Of a stretch of 64,000 nt of DNA, positions 6,748 through 16,044 are shown in pieces. The DNA is from Rhizobium sp. (GTDB lineage: Bacteria > Pseudomonadota > Alphaproteobacteria > Rhizobiales > Rhizobiaceae), in NCBI GenBank assembly GCA_002796995.1, contig PEKW01000004.1, positions 1-64,000 of the forward strand. The letters are read 5' to 3'. The notes beneath the pieces are model-generated. The model did not search any database. It saw only the letters and a list, made by a program, of their open reading frames with translations, and was not told where the DNA came from. How positions within the stretch are numbered: position 1 is the stretch's first letter; each line of letters begins with the position of its first letter. A program made the translations under genes and the position numbers.

Positions 6748-9700
6748 ATGGCGACAATCCTCTTCCAGGCCGCGGGTGCGGCGCTGGGCTCGGTGTTCGG
6801 GCCGCTCGGCGCCGTCATCGGCCGGGCGGCGGGGGCGCTGGCCGGCAACATGCTCGACCGGGCGCTGATCGGCGGCGGCACGACGCTGTCGGGCGCAAGG
6901 CTCTCGGCGGCCAGACTGCCGGGGGCGGCCGAGGGGGCGGCGATCCCGAGGCTCTACGGCACGGCGCGGCTCGGCGGCACGCTGATCTGGGCGACGCGCT
7001 TCGAGGAGGAGGCGACAAGCGAGCGGACCGGCGCCAAGGCGACCGGCACGCGGGTGAAGACCTATCGCTATTTCGCCAATCTGGCGGTCAGCCTTTGCGA
7101 GGGGGAAGTGGCGCTGGTCCGGCGGGTCTGGGCCGACGGCCAGGAGATCGACCTGACCGAGATCGAGATGCGCTTCTATCCCGGGACGGAGGACCAGTTG
7201 CCCGATCCGCTGATCGAGGCGAAGCAGGGGGCGGACAACGCGCCGGCCTATCGCGGGCTCTCCTACGTGGTGTTCGAGCGTCTGCCGCTCGACGATTTCG
7301 GCAATCGTATTCCGCTGCTGCAGTTCGAGGTGATCCGGCCCGTGGGACGGCTGGAGGGCATGGTGAAGGCGGTGACCGTCATTCCCGGCTCGACCGAACA
7401 TGGCTATGCGACGGTGCAGGTCCGGGAACGGACCGGCGAAGGCGCCTCGCGCATTCTCAACCGCAACACGCTGGTCGCCCATACCGACTGGCAGGCGTCG
7501 ATCGACGAGCTGCAGGCGCTCTGCCCGAATCTCGAGACTGTCGCGCTGGTTGTGTCCTGGTTCGGCACCGATCTGCGCGCCGGCGAATGCCGGGTGGTGC
7601 CGGGCGTCGAGGTGGCGAGCCGCAACGAGAGCCGGGACTGGCGCGTGTCGGGCGTGACGCGCGATGCCGCCTATCGGGTCAGCCGCCACGACGGCGGCCC
7701 GGCCTATGGCGGCACGCCGGACGATCGAAGCGTGGTCGAGGCGATTACCGACCTCAAGGCGCGCGGGCTGAAGGTGGTGCTCTATCCCTTCGTCATGATG
7801 GATATTCCGACCGGCAATGGCCTGCCCGATCCCTATGGCGGGGCGGAGCAGGCGGCCTATCCCTGGCGCGGGCGGATCACCTGTCATCCGGCGCCGGGAC
7901 GGCCGGGCTCGCCCGACCGGTCGGCGGCGATCCCGGCGGCGATCGCGGCCTTCTGCGGGACGGCCGAGGCCGGCGATTTCGACGTATCCGGCACCACGGT
8001 TTCGTATCAAGGCAGCGACGAGGGCTATCGTCGCATGGTGCTGCATTATGCGCTGCTGGCTGAGGCGGCGGGCGGGGTGGACGCCTTCCTGATCGGTTCG
8101 GAACTGCGCGGGCTGACCATGCTCCGCGATGCGGCCGATGGCTTTCCCTTCGTGGCGGCGCTGGCGGATCTGGCGGCGGACGTGCGGGGGATCCTTGGGG
8201 CCTCGACGAAGATCACCTATGGCGCCGACTGGAGCGAATATTCCGGGCATCATCCGGCGGATGGCTCGGGTGACGTGTTCTTTCACCTCGACCCGCTCTG
8301 GGGGCATCCTGCGATCGACGCGGTGGGCATCGACAACTACATGCCGCTCTCCGACTGGCGGGACGCGGACCTGGAAAACGCCAATCCGGACGGGTTCCGG
8401 CTCTCCGACGACGGCGAGGCGATGGCCCGTCAGATCGCGGCGGGCGAAGGCTTCGACTGGTATTATGCGAGCGAATCCGACCGGGCGGCGCGTGTCCGCT
8501 CGCCGATCAGCGACGGGCTGGCTGGCAAGCCCTGGGTGTTTCGTTTCAAGGATATCGAAGGCTGGTGGGGCAATCTCCACTTCGACCGGGTCGGCGGGGC
8601 GGAACGGGCAAGCCCGACGGCCTGGACGCCGGGGATGAAGCCGGTCTGGTTCACCGAGCTCGGTTGCGCCGCGGTCGACAAGGGGGCGAACCAGCCGAAC
8701 GTGTTCGGTGATCCGAAATCGGCGGAAAGCGCGCTGCCCCATTTCTCGAGCGGCGCGCGCTCCGACAGCCAGCAGCGGCGGTTTCTCGAAGCGCATCTTG
8801 GGCATTGGCAGGGTGGCGCGGCGCCGGCGGGCATGGTCGATGCGGGGCAGGTCTTCCTGTGGACCTGGGATGCTCGACCGCAGCCGGCCTTTCCGCAGGA
8901 TCTCGATCTCTGGGCCGACGGTACGAACTGGCGCACCGGCCACTGGCTGAACGGGCGGCTGGGGGCGGGAACGCTCGCCGATGTGCTCGCAGCCGTGCTC
9001 GAGGATCATGGTTTTGCCGACTACGACGTGTCGGAGGTGAGCGGCGACCTCATGGGCTATGTGCAGGGCGACCTCGCCTCGGCGCGCAGCCTGATCGAGC
9101 CGCTGGCGGAGAGTTTCCTGATCGACATCGTCGAGGATGGGGCAAGGCTCAAGTTCCGCTCGCGCCTGGCGGCGAGCCTGCCCGCACGGACGGTGGAGGT
9201 GCTGGTCGACCTCGAGGGCGAGCCGCTGTGGCGCGAAACGCGCGGCCATGACAGCGATTTTGCCGCCGAAGCTTCGATCACCTACTTCGACCCGGCCAGC
9301 GACTATGGCGAGGCCTCGGCCCGCTCGCGGCGGATCGAGGCGGCGACCGAGCGTCAGATGGCGCGCGACCTGCCGGCCGTGATGGCGGAGGAGACGGCCC
9401 TGTCGCTCGCCGAAGGCATGTTGCGCGACCATCGCATCGGTCGGCGGCGGCTGGAGTTTTCGCTAGGCCCTGCTGAGCTTTCCGTCCAGCCGGGCGATGT
9501 GCTTTCGCTGTCCGAGGGGCCGGAGGGGCGGTTTCTGGTCGGCGAGATCGACGACGGGCTGGCGCGGCGGCTGTCGCTCCGCGAGGTGGCGGCCGCGGTT
9601 TCGACCACGCCGGTGACGGAGGGGACGGGGCGCACGCCGGACCGGCCGGGCTCGGTCGGCTTCGAACCGGTCGTTCTTCTGATGGATCTGCCACGTCATG

Positions 9701-10590
9701 CGGCGGGCGAGGCGACGGATTTCGCCTGCGTGGCGGGGCTGACGCGACCGTGGCGGCGTTTGTCGATCTCGTCATCGGGGGACGAGGGCGCCTTTCGCCC
9801 GCGCCTCACGCTCGACCGTCCGGCGACGATCGGCCGGCTGGCCGCGCCGCTTGCCGGCGGCGTGTCGGGACGGTTCGACCGGTCGAGGACGCTGGAGGTG
9901 GAGCTGTTCTTCGGCAGCTTTGCCGCAGCAACCGAGCTTTCGGTGCTGAACGGGGAGAACCGGCTGGCGTTGCGGACGCGATCCGGTGCCTGGGAAGTGA
10001 TCGGCTTTGCCGGTGCGGAGGAGATTTCGGCGGGGCGCTGGCGGCTGTCGACGCTGCTGCGTGGCCTCGCCGGCACCGAGGATGCGATGGCGGCCGGGGC
10101 GGATGCCGGCGCCGCCGTCGTGCTGCTCGACGCGGTGGTGCGGCCGCTCGGGCTGACGGCGGAAGAGACCGGGCTTTCGCTCGACTATATCGCCGAGCCG
10201 ATCGGCATGGCCGCGACGCCGGCCGCCCTTGGCGCCTTTGCCGGCGGGGTGCGGGCGCAGACGCCGCTGTCGCCGGTGCATCTCGGCGCGCGGCGGATGG
10301 CCGGCGGCGCGGTTGAGTTCTCCTGGATCCGCAGGTCCCGGGTCGACGGCGACAGCTGGCTGCCGGCCGAGGTGCCGCTCGACGAATCGGCCGAGGCCTA
10401 TCGGCTGGAGATCCTCGACGGGACGGCGGTGCGGCGGTCGGTCGAGATCGGCGAGGCGCGGTTCGTCTATCCGCAGGCGCTGGAGCTTTCGGACTTCGGC
10501 GGATTGCAGGGGAGTTTTCGCGTGCGGGTGCGCCAGTTGGGGCGCGTGGCCGAAGGGATTGCGAGCGAGGCGCAACTGGTGGTGCGGTGA
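6748..10590 (+). CDS. GTA TIM-barrel tail fibre/baseplate protein (gp15-like megatron)
   Basis: The 1280-residue product is the large GTA host-contact protein. The N-terminal 60 residues hold Gly/Ala-rich hydrophobic helices (AAGAALGSVFGPLGAVIGRAA). A glycoside-hydrolase-like TIM barrel spans roughly residues 310-660, with FVMMDIPTGNGLPDPYGG and HPAIDAVGIDNYMPLSDW. A phage-tail_3-like part follows at about 720-900 (ETRGHDSDFAAEASITYFDP), then a beta-rich C-terminal part with RWRLSTLLRGLAGTE. Known GTA structures place it at the tail tip. The ATG at 6748 has AAGGGG just upstream; the open frame extends further but without a good start. Intact, with no frameshift seen. Confidence 0.92.
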   Translation: MATILFQAAGAALGSVFGPLGAVIGRAAGALAGNMLDRALIGGGTTLSGARLSAARLPGAAEGAAIPRLYGTARLGGTLIWATRFEEEATSERTGAKATGTRVKTYRYFANLAVSLCEGEVALVRRVWADGQEIDLTEIEMRFYPGTEDQLPDPLIEAKQGADNAPAYRGLSYVVFERLPLDDFGNRIPLLQFEVIRPVGRLEGMVKAVTVIPGSTEHGYATVQVRERTGEGASRILNRNTLVAHTDWQASIDELQALCPNLETVALVVSWFGTDLRAGECRVVPGVEVASRNESRDWRVSGVTRDAAYRVSRHDGGPAYGGTPDDRSVVEAITDLKARGLKVVLYPFVMMDIPTGNGLPDPYGGAEQAAYPWRGRITCHPAPGRPGSPDRSAAIPAAIAAFCGTAEAGDFDVSGTTVSYQGSDEGYRRMVLHYALLAEAAGGVDAFLIGSELRGLTMLRDAADGFPFVAALADLAADVRGILGASTKITYGADWSEYSGHHPADGSGDVFFHLDPLWGHPAIDAVGIDNYMPLSDWRDADLENANPDGFRLSDDGEAMARQIAAGEGFDWYYASESDRAARVRSPISDGLAGKPWVFRFKDIEGWWGNLHFDRVGGAERASPTAWTPGMKPVWFTELGCAAVDKGANQPNVFGDPKSAESALPHFSSGARSDSQQRRFLEAHLGHWQGGAAPAGMVDAGQVFLWTWDARPQPAFPQDLDLWADGTNWRTGHWLNGRLGAGTLADVLAAVLEDHGFADYDVSEVSGDLMGYVQGDLASARSLIEPLAESFLIDIVEDGARLKFRSRLAASLPARTVEVLVDLEGEPLWRETRGHDSDFAAEASITYFDPASDYGEASARSRRIEAATERQMARDLPAVMAEETALSLAEGMLRDHRIGRRRLEFSLGPAELSVQPGDVLSLSEGPEGRFLVGEIDDGLARRLSLREVAAAVSTTPVTEGTGRTPDRPGSVGFEPVVLLMDLPRHAAGEATDFACVAGLTRPWRRLSISSSGDEGAFRPRLTLDRPATIGRLAAPLAGGVSGRFDRSRTLEVELFFGSFAAATELSVLNGENRLALRTRSGAWEVIGFAGAEEISAGRWRLSTLLRGLAGTEDAMAAGADAGAAVVLLDAVVRPLGLTAEETGLSLDYIAEPIGMAATPAALGAFAGGVRAQTPLSPVHLGARRMAGGAVEFSWIRRSRVDGDSWLPAEVPLDESAEAYRLEILDGTAVRRSVEIGEARFVYPQALELSDFGGLQGSFRVRVRQLGRVAEGIASEAQLVVR

Positions 10591-11052
10591 GGGTGCGGGC
10601 TTTTGCGTTTCTTCGCGCCGAACGTCGGTCCACCCGGTCTGCGATGACTGCCCCTCATCCGCCTGCCGGCACCTTTGCCGGCCCTTCGCTTGGGCTCAGG
10701 GCGTTCGTCATTCGAAACGATTCACTGGATCGTTTCGTCGGCTGCGCCGACCATTCCTCACCCCCGCTAATGGGGAGAAGGGACAAGCGGCACCGCGCCG
10801 GCTGTCCCCTCTCCCCGCCTGCGGGGAGAGGGTCAGGGTGAGGGGCAATTCGTTCCCCATCTGCGAGGGCGAAGCGTGGGCAGACACACGTCTGTACCCG
10901 AACGACATGCCGATCAGCGTAGCGGACGCCAGTCGCCAGAGACTGCTGGGGGCGAAGTGCGGGCTCTGTTGGCGAAAATGCTGCGGACGCTGCCACACGA
11001 ACATTCCCCACCCATCCATGTCCATCAAAAATCCAGAAAAAGGGAGAGCGAG
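10591..11052. other. Repeat-bearing gap after the TIM-barrel gene
   Basis: No gene is supported. The gap contains R3 copy C (10651-10780) and a CCCTCTCCCC / GGGGAGAGGG hairpin at 10807-10832 followed by TCAGGGTGAGGGG. Bases 10850-11040 show nothing I can name. A GGGAGAGCGAG ribosome site precedes the ATG at 11053. Confidence 0.65.
10651..10780 (+). repeat. Palindromic repeat, family R3, copy C
   Basis: The core CGAAACGAT (10713-10721) faces ATCGTTTCG (10729-10737). The 130-base unit matches copy B at 3098-3226 closely, including both arms. Confidence 0.8.
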
Positions 11053-11277
11053 ATGCTCGAGGTGAAGCAGTGGTATCAGTCGAAGACCGTGTGGGGCGCG
11101 GTGATTGCGATGGCGGCGCCGCTTCTGAGGCATGTGGGTGTCGAAATGGGGCTTGCCGAACAGGCCGACCTCGCCGATGCTCTGGCAACGCTCGCCGGTG
11201 CGTTGGGCGGGGTGCTGGCGATCTATGGGCGCATCAAGGCGACGCGGTCCATCGGTCCCGGCGCAGGGAGCAATTGA
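11053..11277 (+). CDS. Small holin-like membrane protein
   Basis: The 74-residue product has a polar start (MLEVKQWYQSKTVWGA), a hydrophobic segment VIAMAAPLLRHVGVEM, an amphipathic AEQADLADALATLAG stretch and a second hydrophobic segment ALGGVLAIYGRIKATRS. This layout resembles small phage proteins found after tail genes in rhizobia, some annotated as holins. A role in cell lysis and GTA release is possible, but there is no endolysin next to it and no diagnostic residue, so the function is inferred from size, membrane segments and place. The ATG at 11053 has a purine-rich GGGAGAGCGAG upstream. Confidence 0.6.
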   Translation: MLEVKQWYQSKTVWGAVIAMAAPLLRHVGVEMGLAEQADLADALATLAGALGGVLAIYGRIKATRSIGPGAGSN

Positions 11278-11354
11278 GACGAGCATTCATTTGCCATTCA
11301 GAAGGCATGCGATAGATAGTCAGCAAGAGTTCAAGTTGTGCGGAAGAAAAAGCA

Positions 11355-11654
11355 ATGGCATCGATCATGATCATCGCGGGCCTGGCGGCCGGAATGGCGG
11401 CTTCGCCTGTACCGGACAGCCTCGGCATCGGTGCCATGACGGGACCGATCGTGCTGGCCCAGGCGCAGAGCGGCGACAATGGCGGCTCGGACGGCGGCGT
11501 CGACTGCCGCAGTGCCGCCTACCGGGCTGTCGAGGAAGTCGGCGGCCAGTTGCTCTCCGTGCGCCAATCCGGCAATGAATGTGTCATCACGGTCCTGATT
11601 CCGGGCAGTGGAAACGAACGCCCGCGCAAGGTCACCATGCGGGTTTCCAGCTGA
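11355..11654 (+). CDS. feuN: FeuN-like small exported protein
   Basis: The 99-residue product has a hydrophobic N-terminus ending near ASPVPDS or VLAQAQS, then a short domain CRSAAYRAVEEVGGQLLSV with ECVITVLIP and RKVTMRV strands, which resembles a PepSY-like fold. It lies 56 bases before an OmpR-type regulator and sensor kinase. In Sinorhizobium meliloti a small periplasmic protein, FeuN, next to feuPQ restrains the FeuQ/FeuP system; the same arrangement is inferred here. The N-terminus lacks the usual Lys/Arg of a signal peptide, so the exact start is uncertain. Confidence 0.6.
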   Translation: MASIMIIAGLAAGMAASPVPDSLGIGAMTGPIVLAQAQSGDNGGSDGGVDCRSAAYRAVEEVGGQLLSVRQSGNECVITVLIPGSGNERPRKVTMRVSS

Positions 11655-11710
11655 TTTTCGCCGCGGCCCCCGGGTTGCGGCGCACGGTCTTTCGAAGAGG
11701 GGCGGGATAG

Positions 11711-12382
11711 ATGCGCATTCTGGTCGTCGAGGACGATGTCAACCTCAACCGGCAGCTTGTCGAAGCGCTGCAGGAGGCCGGTTACGTCGTCGACAAGGCT
11801 TTCGACGGCGAGGAAGGCCATTTTCTCGGCGATACCGAGCCCTATGACGCCGTCATCCTCGACATCGGCCTGCCGGAAATGGACGGCATCACGGTGCTGG
11901 AAAAGTGGCGCACCGCCGGCCGCGTCATGCCGGTCCTGCTGCTGACCGCCCGCGACCGCTGGAGCGACAAGGTCGCCGGCATCGACGCCGGCGCCGACGA
12001 CTATGTCGCCAAACCCTTCCATCTTGAGGAAGTGCTGGCCCGCATAAGGGCACTGATCCGCCGCGCGGCCGGACACGCATCCTCCGAGATCACCTGCGGC
12101 CCGGTCCGGCTCGACACCAAGAGTTCCAAGGCCACCGTCGACGGCAAGGCGCTGAAGCTCACCTCGCACGAATACCGGCTCCTGTCTTACCTCATGCATC
12201 ACATGGGCGAGGTGGTGTCGCGCACCGAGCTGGTCGAGCATCTCTACGATCAGGATTTCGACCGTGATTCCAACACGATCGAAGTCTTCGTTGGCCGGCT
12301 GCGCAAGAAGATCGGCATCGACATGATTGAAACCGTGCGCGGCCTCGGCTATCGCATCCAAGCCCCGCAAGAGGCGAAATGA
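11711..12382 (+). CDS. feuP: OmpR-family response regulator, FeuP-like
   Basis: The 223-residue product has a receiver domain (residues 1-115) with the acidic pair in VVEDDV, phosphoacceptor D51 in AVILDIGLPEMDG, and LTARD and KPF for the conserved Thr and Lys. A winged-helix DNA-binding domain follows from about residue 125 (LTSHEYRLLSYLMHHMGEVVSRTELVEHLYD). In S. meliloti FeuP controls cyclic glucan export and osmoadaptation genes; that target set is assumed. The ATG at 11711 follows a GGGGCGGG stretch, and the stop overlaps the kinase start as ATGA. Confidence 0.82.
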   Translation: MRILVVEDDVNLNRQLVEALQEAGYVVDKAFDGEEGHFLGDTEPYDAVILDIGLPEMDGITVLEKWRTAGRVMPVLLLTARDRWSDKVAGIDAGADDYVAKPFHLEEVLARIRALIRRAAGHASSEITCGPVRLDTKSSKATVDGKALKLTSHEYRLLSYLMHHMGEVVSRTELVEHLYDQDFDRDSNTIEVFVGRLRKKIGIDMIETVRGLGYRIQAPQEAK

Positions 12383-13785
12383 TTCCCGTCTCCCGGTCGC
12401 TGACCGTCCGCGTGCTGCTTCTGGCCACGCTGTGGTCCGCGGCCTCGCTCGTCACCATCGCGCTGGTGATCTCGGCTTTCTATCGCCAGGGGGTGGAGCG
12501 CGGCTTCAACAATCTCCTGCGCGCCCAGCTCTACAACGTCATCAATTCCGTCTCGATCGGCGATGGCGACAGCCTGTCCGGCAGCCCGGAACTCGGCGAC
12601 CTGCGTTTTTCCCAGCCGGAGACCGGCTGGTACTGGCTGGTCGAGCCGCTCGGCGACTTCGCCGCCGCCCCCCTTGCCTCGACCTCGCTCGGCATGGCCG
12701 AACTCGCCGTTCCGAGCCTCGAACAGGTGCCGTTTGACGAGCATTACGAGCGCTTCTATCCGATGGTCGATGCGGTCGGGAACAAGCTTCTGGTCGCCGA
12801 AACCGAAGTCGTGCTCGACGGCGGCGACCGGGCGGCGCGGTTTCGCGTTTCCGGCAATCTCAACGTCGTCGAGGAGGAGATCAGCTTCTTCTCCACAAGG
12901 CTCTATGCCGGTCTCGCGCTGTTCGGCTTCGGCGGCCTGGTGGTCAACGGCCTTGCCATTCTCTACGGCCTGAAGCCGCTCGACCGGGCGCGCCGGGCGC
13001 TGGAGAAGATCCGCGGCGGCGAGGCCGAGCGGATCGAGGGCGACTATCCCCGCGAGATCCAGCCGCTGGCCAACGAGATCAACGCGCTGATCGAGAGCAA
13101 CCGGCGCATCGTCGAGCGGGCGCGCATGCAGGTCGGCAATCTCGCCCATTCCTTGAAGACGCCGATCGCCGTACTGCTCAACGAAGCTCGGGGGCTCGAC
13201 AAGGCGCAGGCCGAGGTGGTGCGCAGCCAGGCGGAGGCCATGCAGGCGCAGGTGGCGAGCTATCTCAACCGTGCCCGCATCGCCGCCCAGCGCGATTCGG
13301 TGCTGGCGCGTTGCGAGGCGGAACCGGTGATGGAGCGGCTGGTGCGGGTGATGCGGCGGCTCAATCCGCAGATCGACTTCACGCTCGACGTGGCGCCGGG
13401 CCTTGCCTTCGCCATGGAACAGCAGGACGTCGAGGAAACGGTCGGCAACCTTCTGGAGAACGCGGCGCGGTTTGCGCGGACCCGCGTCGACGTCATGGCG
13501 ACGCCGGCGGCGCACGAACCGGAGACGGCGGGCGAGGGCGCGCGCCGCGGCTGGATCGAGGTGACGGTCGAGGACGACGGTCCGGGGCTGGCGCCGGAGC
13601 AGATCGGTGAGGCGCTGAAGCGCGGCAAGCGGCTGGACGAGAGCAAGCCCGGCACCGGGCTCGGCCTGTCGATCGTCAAGGAAATTTCCAGCGAATATCA
13701 GGGGGCCTTCGGCCTGTCGCGCGCGCCGATCGGCGGCCTCAAGGCGGCTCTTGTGTTGCCGGCTGTGACGCGGGACACTGCGTAA
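12379..13785 (+). CDS. feuQ: Sensor histidine kinase, FeuQ-like
   Basis: The 468-residue product is a PhoQ-like inner membrane kinase. A first membrane segment lies at about residues 9-30 and a second at about 175-195 (YAGLALFGFGGLVVNGLAIL), with a periplasmic sensor between them that contains FSQPETGWYWLVE. A HAMP-like linker precedes the H-box VGNLAHSLKTPIAVLLNEA with H257. The ATPase domain has ENAARFAR (N-box), EDDGPGLAPE (G1) and GTGLGLSIVKEI (G2). It overlaps feuP by four bases and would phosphorylate D51 of that protein. The periplasmic FeuN-like protein upstream is the likely modulator. Confidence 0.82.
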   Translation: MIPVSRSLTVRVLLLATLWSAASLVTIALVISAFYRQGVERGFNNLLRAQLYNVINSVSIGDGDSLSGSPELGDLRFSQPETGWYWLVEPLGDFAAAPLASTSLGMAELAVPSLEQVPFDEHYERFYPMVDAVGNKLLVAETEVVLDGGDRAARFRVSGNLNVVEEEISFFSTRLYAGLALFGFGGLVVNGLAILYGLKPLDRARRALEKIRGGEAERIEGDYPREIQPLANEINALIESNRRIVERARMQVGNLAHSLKTPIAVLLNEARGLDKAQAEVVRSQAEAMQAQVASYLNRARIAAQRDSVLARCEAEPVMERLVRVMRRLNPQIDFTLDVAPGLAFAMEQQDVEETVGNLLENAARFARTRVDVMATPAAHEPETAGEGARRGWIEVTVEDDGPGLAPEQIGEALKRGKRLDESKPGTGLGLSIVKEISSEYQGAFGLSRAPIGGLKAALVLPAVTRDTA

Positions 13786-13861
13786 TCAATTTTGTTGTGA
13801 AAAAACAATGGCGGCCATAAAGATGCCATGTGGGTGCCGCAGCAGAGCAAGGACAGACGTG

Positions 13862-14326
13862 ATGATCTATCGTTCCGATGACGGGACTGGGGCTGTTCCT
13901 ATGGGTGTTTCCCGCTTTCGGGGCGCGGCAGTGATTGCGCTGGCCGCATTCGCACTTTCCGCCTGCACGACGAGCGGCGGGTCGAAGGGCGGGCTCCTGT
14001 CCTCGGGCAAGCCCAATCCCTCGGCGCTCTACATCTCTGCGCTGCAGGGCGGCATCGTTGCGCGCACCGGCGTGAAGCTGTCGGACAGCGAATTGCAGCG
14101 CGCGCTCGAAGCCGAATACCGGGCGCTCGAGGCGGCACCGGGCTTCCAGCCGGTCGCCTGGGCCGGCCAGAATGTCAGCGGCCAGGTGGTTGCCGCCGCT
14201 CCCTATCAGGTCGGCCAGCAGAACTGCCGCCAGTATGTCCACAAGCTGAACGACAAGGGCCGGCAGATCGAGGCGCGGGGTGCGGCCTGCCGCAATTCGA
14301 ACGGCACCTGGACGCCCTTGACGTAA
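13862..14326 (+). CDS. Outer membrane lipoprotein of unknown function
   Basis: The product (154 residues from 13862, 141 from an in-frame ATG at 13901) carries a hydrophobic segment VIALAAFALSACTT with a lipobox LSAC, so it is a predicted lipoprotein. The mature part has an EAEYRALEAAPGF helix and a C-terminal NCRQYVHKLNDKGRQIEARGAACRN segment with two cysteines, typical of the RT0821/Lpp0805 and 17-kDa surface antigen family. AAGGA lies about 7 bases before 13862, which favours that start, but 13901 gives a more standard lipoprotein signal. It stands alone between feuQ and ccmI, on the same strand. Confidence 0.7.
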   Translation: MIYRSDDGTGAVPMGVSRFRGAAVIALAAFALSACTTSGGSKGGLLSSGKPNPSALYISALQGGIVARTGVKLSDSELQRALEAEYRALEAAPGFQPVAWAGQNVSGQVVAAAPYQVGQQNCRQYVHKLNDKGRQIEARGAACRNSNGTWTPLT

Positions 14327-14443
14327 GTCAAGGCTGAGGGTCAGCTGCTCACCTACGGATCGGCTTGCGGCCAAACGCCTCAACTTTGCGTCATCCGCCG
14401 TTTGTTTGTGGCGCAGAGCCTCGGCTTGAAGTAATTGGGCATC

Positions 14444-15601
14444 ATGTTGTTCTGGATCGTATCTGCCTTGCTGACGGTGGCGGTTGCCGTCGCCCTCCTG
14501 TTGCCGCTCCTCAAAGGGGCGTCGCCCGCGCCTGTGGACGATGTCGGCGAAGCCGCCGTCTACCGCGACCAGCTCAAGGAACTCGAGCGTGACAAGGCCG
14601 CCGGGCTGATCTCCACCGAGGATGCCGGCTATGCCCGCGCCGAAATCGGCCGCCGTCTGCTGGCGATGTCGGGCGAGGGGACGAAGACCGTCGATGCGGC
14701 GAGGGCCAAGGGCCTGAACGCGCTGTCGCAAGCCTTCATCATCCTCTGTCTGCCCGCCATCGCGCTTGGGCTCTACCTGAAGACGGGCAGCCCCGACATG
14801 CCGGCGGCGCCGCTCGCCGCGCGGCTCGAGAACCCCGGCAACAATATCGAACTGCTGGTCGCCAAGGTCGAACGCCATCTGGCGGAAAACCCCAATGATG
14901 GCTCCGGCTGGGACGTGCTGGCGCCGATCTATTTCAAGATGCAGCGTCTCGGCGACGCCGAACTCGCCTTTCGCAACGCGATCCGCCTGCAGGGCACGAA
15001 CCCGGCGCGGATGAACGGGCTCGGCGAAGTGCTGATGGCCGGAAACGACGGCATCGTCACCGACGACGCGCGCGCCGCCTTCGAAGAGGCGCTCCGCCTC
15101 GATGCCAAGGACCCGCGGGCGCGGTTCTACCTGGCGCTGTCGCTCGAACAGGGCGGCAAGAGGCCGGAGGCGCTCGCCGACTTCCAGGCACTCGCCAAGG
15201 ATTCCCCGGCCGATGCGCCGTGGCTGCCGCTGGTGCAGCAGCATATTGCCGCCAATTCCGGCGGAGCCCCGGTGGCCGGCATGCCGGCCGAGGCGTCCAA
15301 GGCGCCGGGCGGCCCGACCGCCGGCGACGTTGAGGCGGCGGCAGGCATGTCCGCGACCGATCGCAATGCGATGATCCGCGGCATGGTCGAGGGGCTGGAT
15401 GCCAAGCTGAAACAGGACCCGAACAATTTCGAAGGCTGGATGCGTCTCGTTCGCTCCTATGCGATGCTGAACGAGCCGGACAAGGCGATCGCCGCGCTGA
15501 AGTCGGCGCTGGTCGCCTTCCCGCCCGAAGAGGTTCAGGGCAAGCAATTGATCGGCGTCGGCCGCGAGTTCGGCCTGCCGGTGGAGGAGGCTTTGAAATG
15601 A
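14444..15601 (+). CDS. ccmI: Cytochrome c maturation protein CcmI (CycH)
   Basis: The 385-residue product begins with a membrane segment ([21 protein letters not shown]), then a cytoplasmic helix with [19 protein letters not shown], the hallmark of CcmI, a second membrane segment near residue 100 ([16 protein letters not shown]), and a large periplasmic TPR part. The TPR repeats include [32 protein letters not shown] and [15 protein letters not shown]. CcmI delivers apocytochrome c to the CcmF/CcmH ligation complex. The ATG at 14444 gives the canonical N-terminus; a TTG lies 9 bases upstream. It leads the ccmIEFH run and overlaps ccmE as ATGA. Confidence 0.92.
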   Translation: MLFWIVSALLTVAVAVALLLPLLKGASPAPVDDVGEAAVYRDQLKELERDKAAGLISTEDAGYARAEIGRRLLAMSGEGTKTVDAARAKGLNALSQAFIILCLPAIALGLYLKTGSPDMPAAPLAARLENPGNNIELLVAKVERHLAENPNDGSGWDVLAPIYFKMQRLGDAELAFRNAIRLQGTNPARMNGLGEVLMAGNDGIVTDDARAAFEEALRLDAKDPRARFYLALSLEQGGKRPEALADFQALAKDSPADAPWLPLVQQHIAANSGGAPVAGMPAEASKAPGGPTAGDVEAAAGMSATDRNAMIRGMVEGLDAKLKQDPNNFEGWMRLVRSYAMLNEPDKAIAALKSALVAFPPEEVQGKQLIGVGREFGLPVEEALK

Positions 15602-16044
15602 CCCGCAAGCAGAAACGACTGGCCGTGATCGCCGGCGGCATGAGCTTCATCATCGCCGCAGTTCTCCTGGTGATGTTCGCCTTCGGCCAGTCCGTCGCCT
15701 ATTTCTACATGCCCGCCGATCTGGAAAAGACGGCGGTCGGCCCCGACACCCGCATCCGCCTCGGCGGCCTCGTCGAGGAGGGATCGGTGGTGCGCGGCGA
15801 GGGCTCGACGGTCAAGTTCTCCGTGACCGACGGCACCGCCACCGTTCCCGTCACCTATGTCGGCATCCTGCCGGACCTGTTCCGCGAGGGGCAGGGCGTC
15901 GTGACCGAGGGCAAGTTCGAGGCCGGCAGCACCGTATTCAACGCCGACAGCGTGCTGGCCAAGCATGACGAGAACTACATGCCGAAGGAAGTCGCCGACC
16001 GTCTGAAGAAGGACGGCGTCTGGCAGGAGGAAAAGACCCAATGA
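15598..16044 (+). CDS. ccmE: Periplasmic heme chaperone CcmE (CycJ)
   Basis: The 148-residue product has a cytoplasmic TRKQKRLAV start, one membrane anchor at about residues 9-30, and an OB-fold domain with [13 protein letters not shown]. The heme-binding motif is [12 protein letters not shown], with H123 as the covalent heme ligand and Y127 as a second contact. CcmE receives heme from CcmC and passes it to CcmF. Four-base ATGA overlaps join it to ccmI and ccmF, so the three are translated together. Confidence 0.96.
   Translation: MTRKQKRLAVIAGGMSFIIAAVLLVMFAFGQSVAYFYMPADLEKTAVGPDTRIRLGGLVEEGSVVRGEGSTVKFSVTDGTATVPVTYVGILPDLFREGQGVVTEGKFEAGSTVFNADSVLAKHDENYMPKEVADRLKKDGVWQEEKTQ

Noticed and set aside
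6703..9432. A 909-codon open frame on the minus strand opposite the GTA TIM-barrel gene
   Set aside because: It mirrors the codon pattern of the real gene on the other strand, is rich in Arg, His and Pro, and shows no domain or ribosome site.
240..11277. The cluster considered as an ordinary integrated prophage
   Set aside because: Within the window there is no integrase, excisionase, repressor or attachment site, and the gene order matches GTA clusters; the left side is not visible, so this is not final.
13786..13815. T- and A-rich stretch after feuQ considered as a terminator
   Set aside because: The possible stem is made of A-T pairs only, with no GC core.
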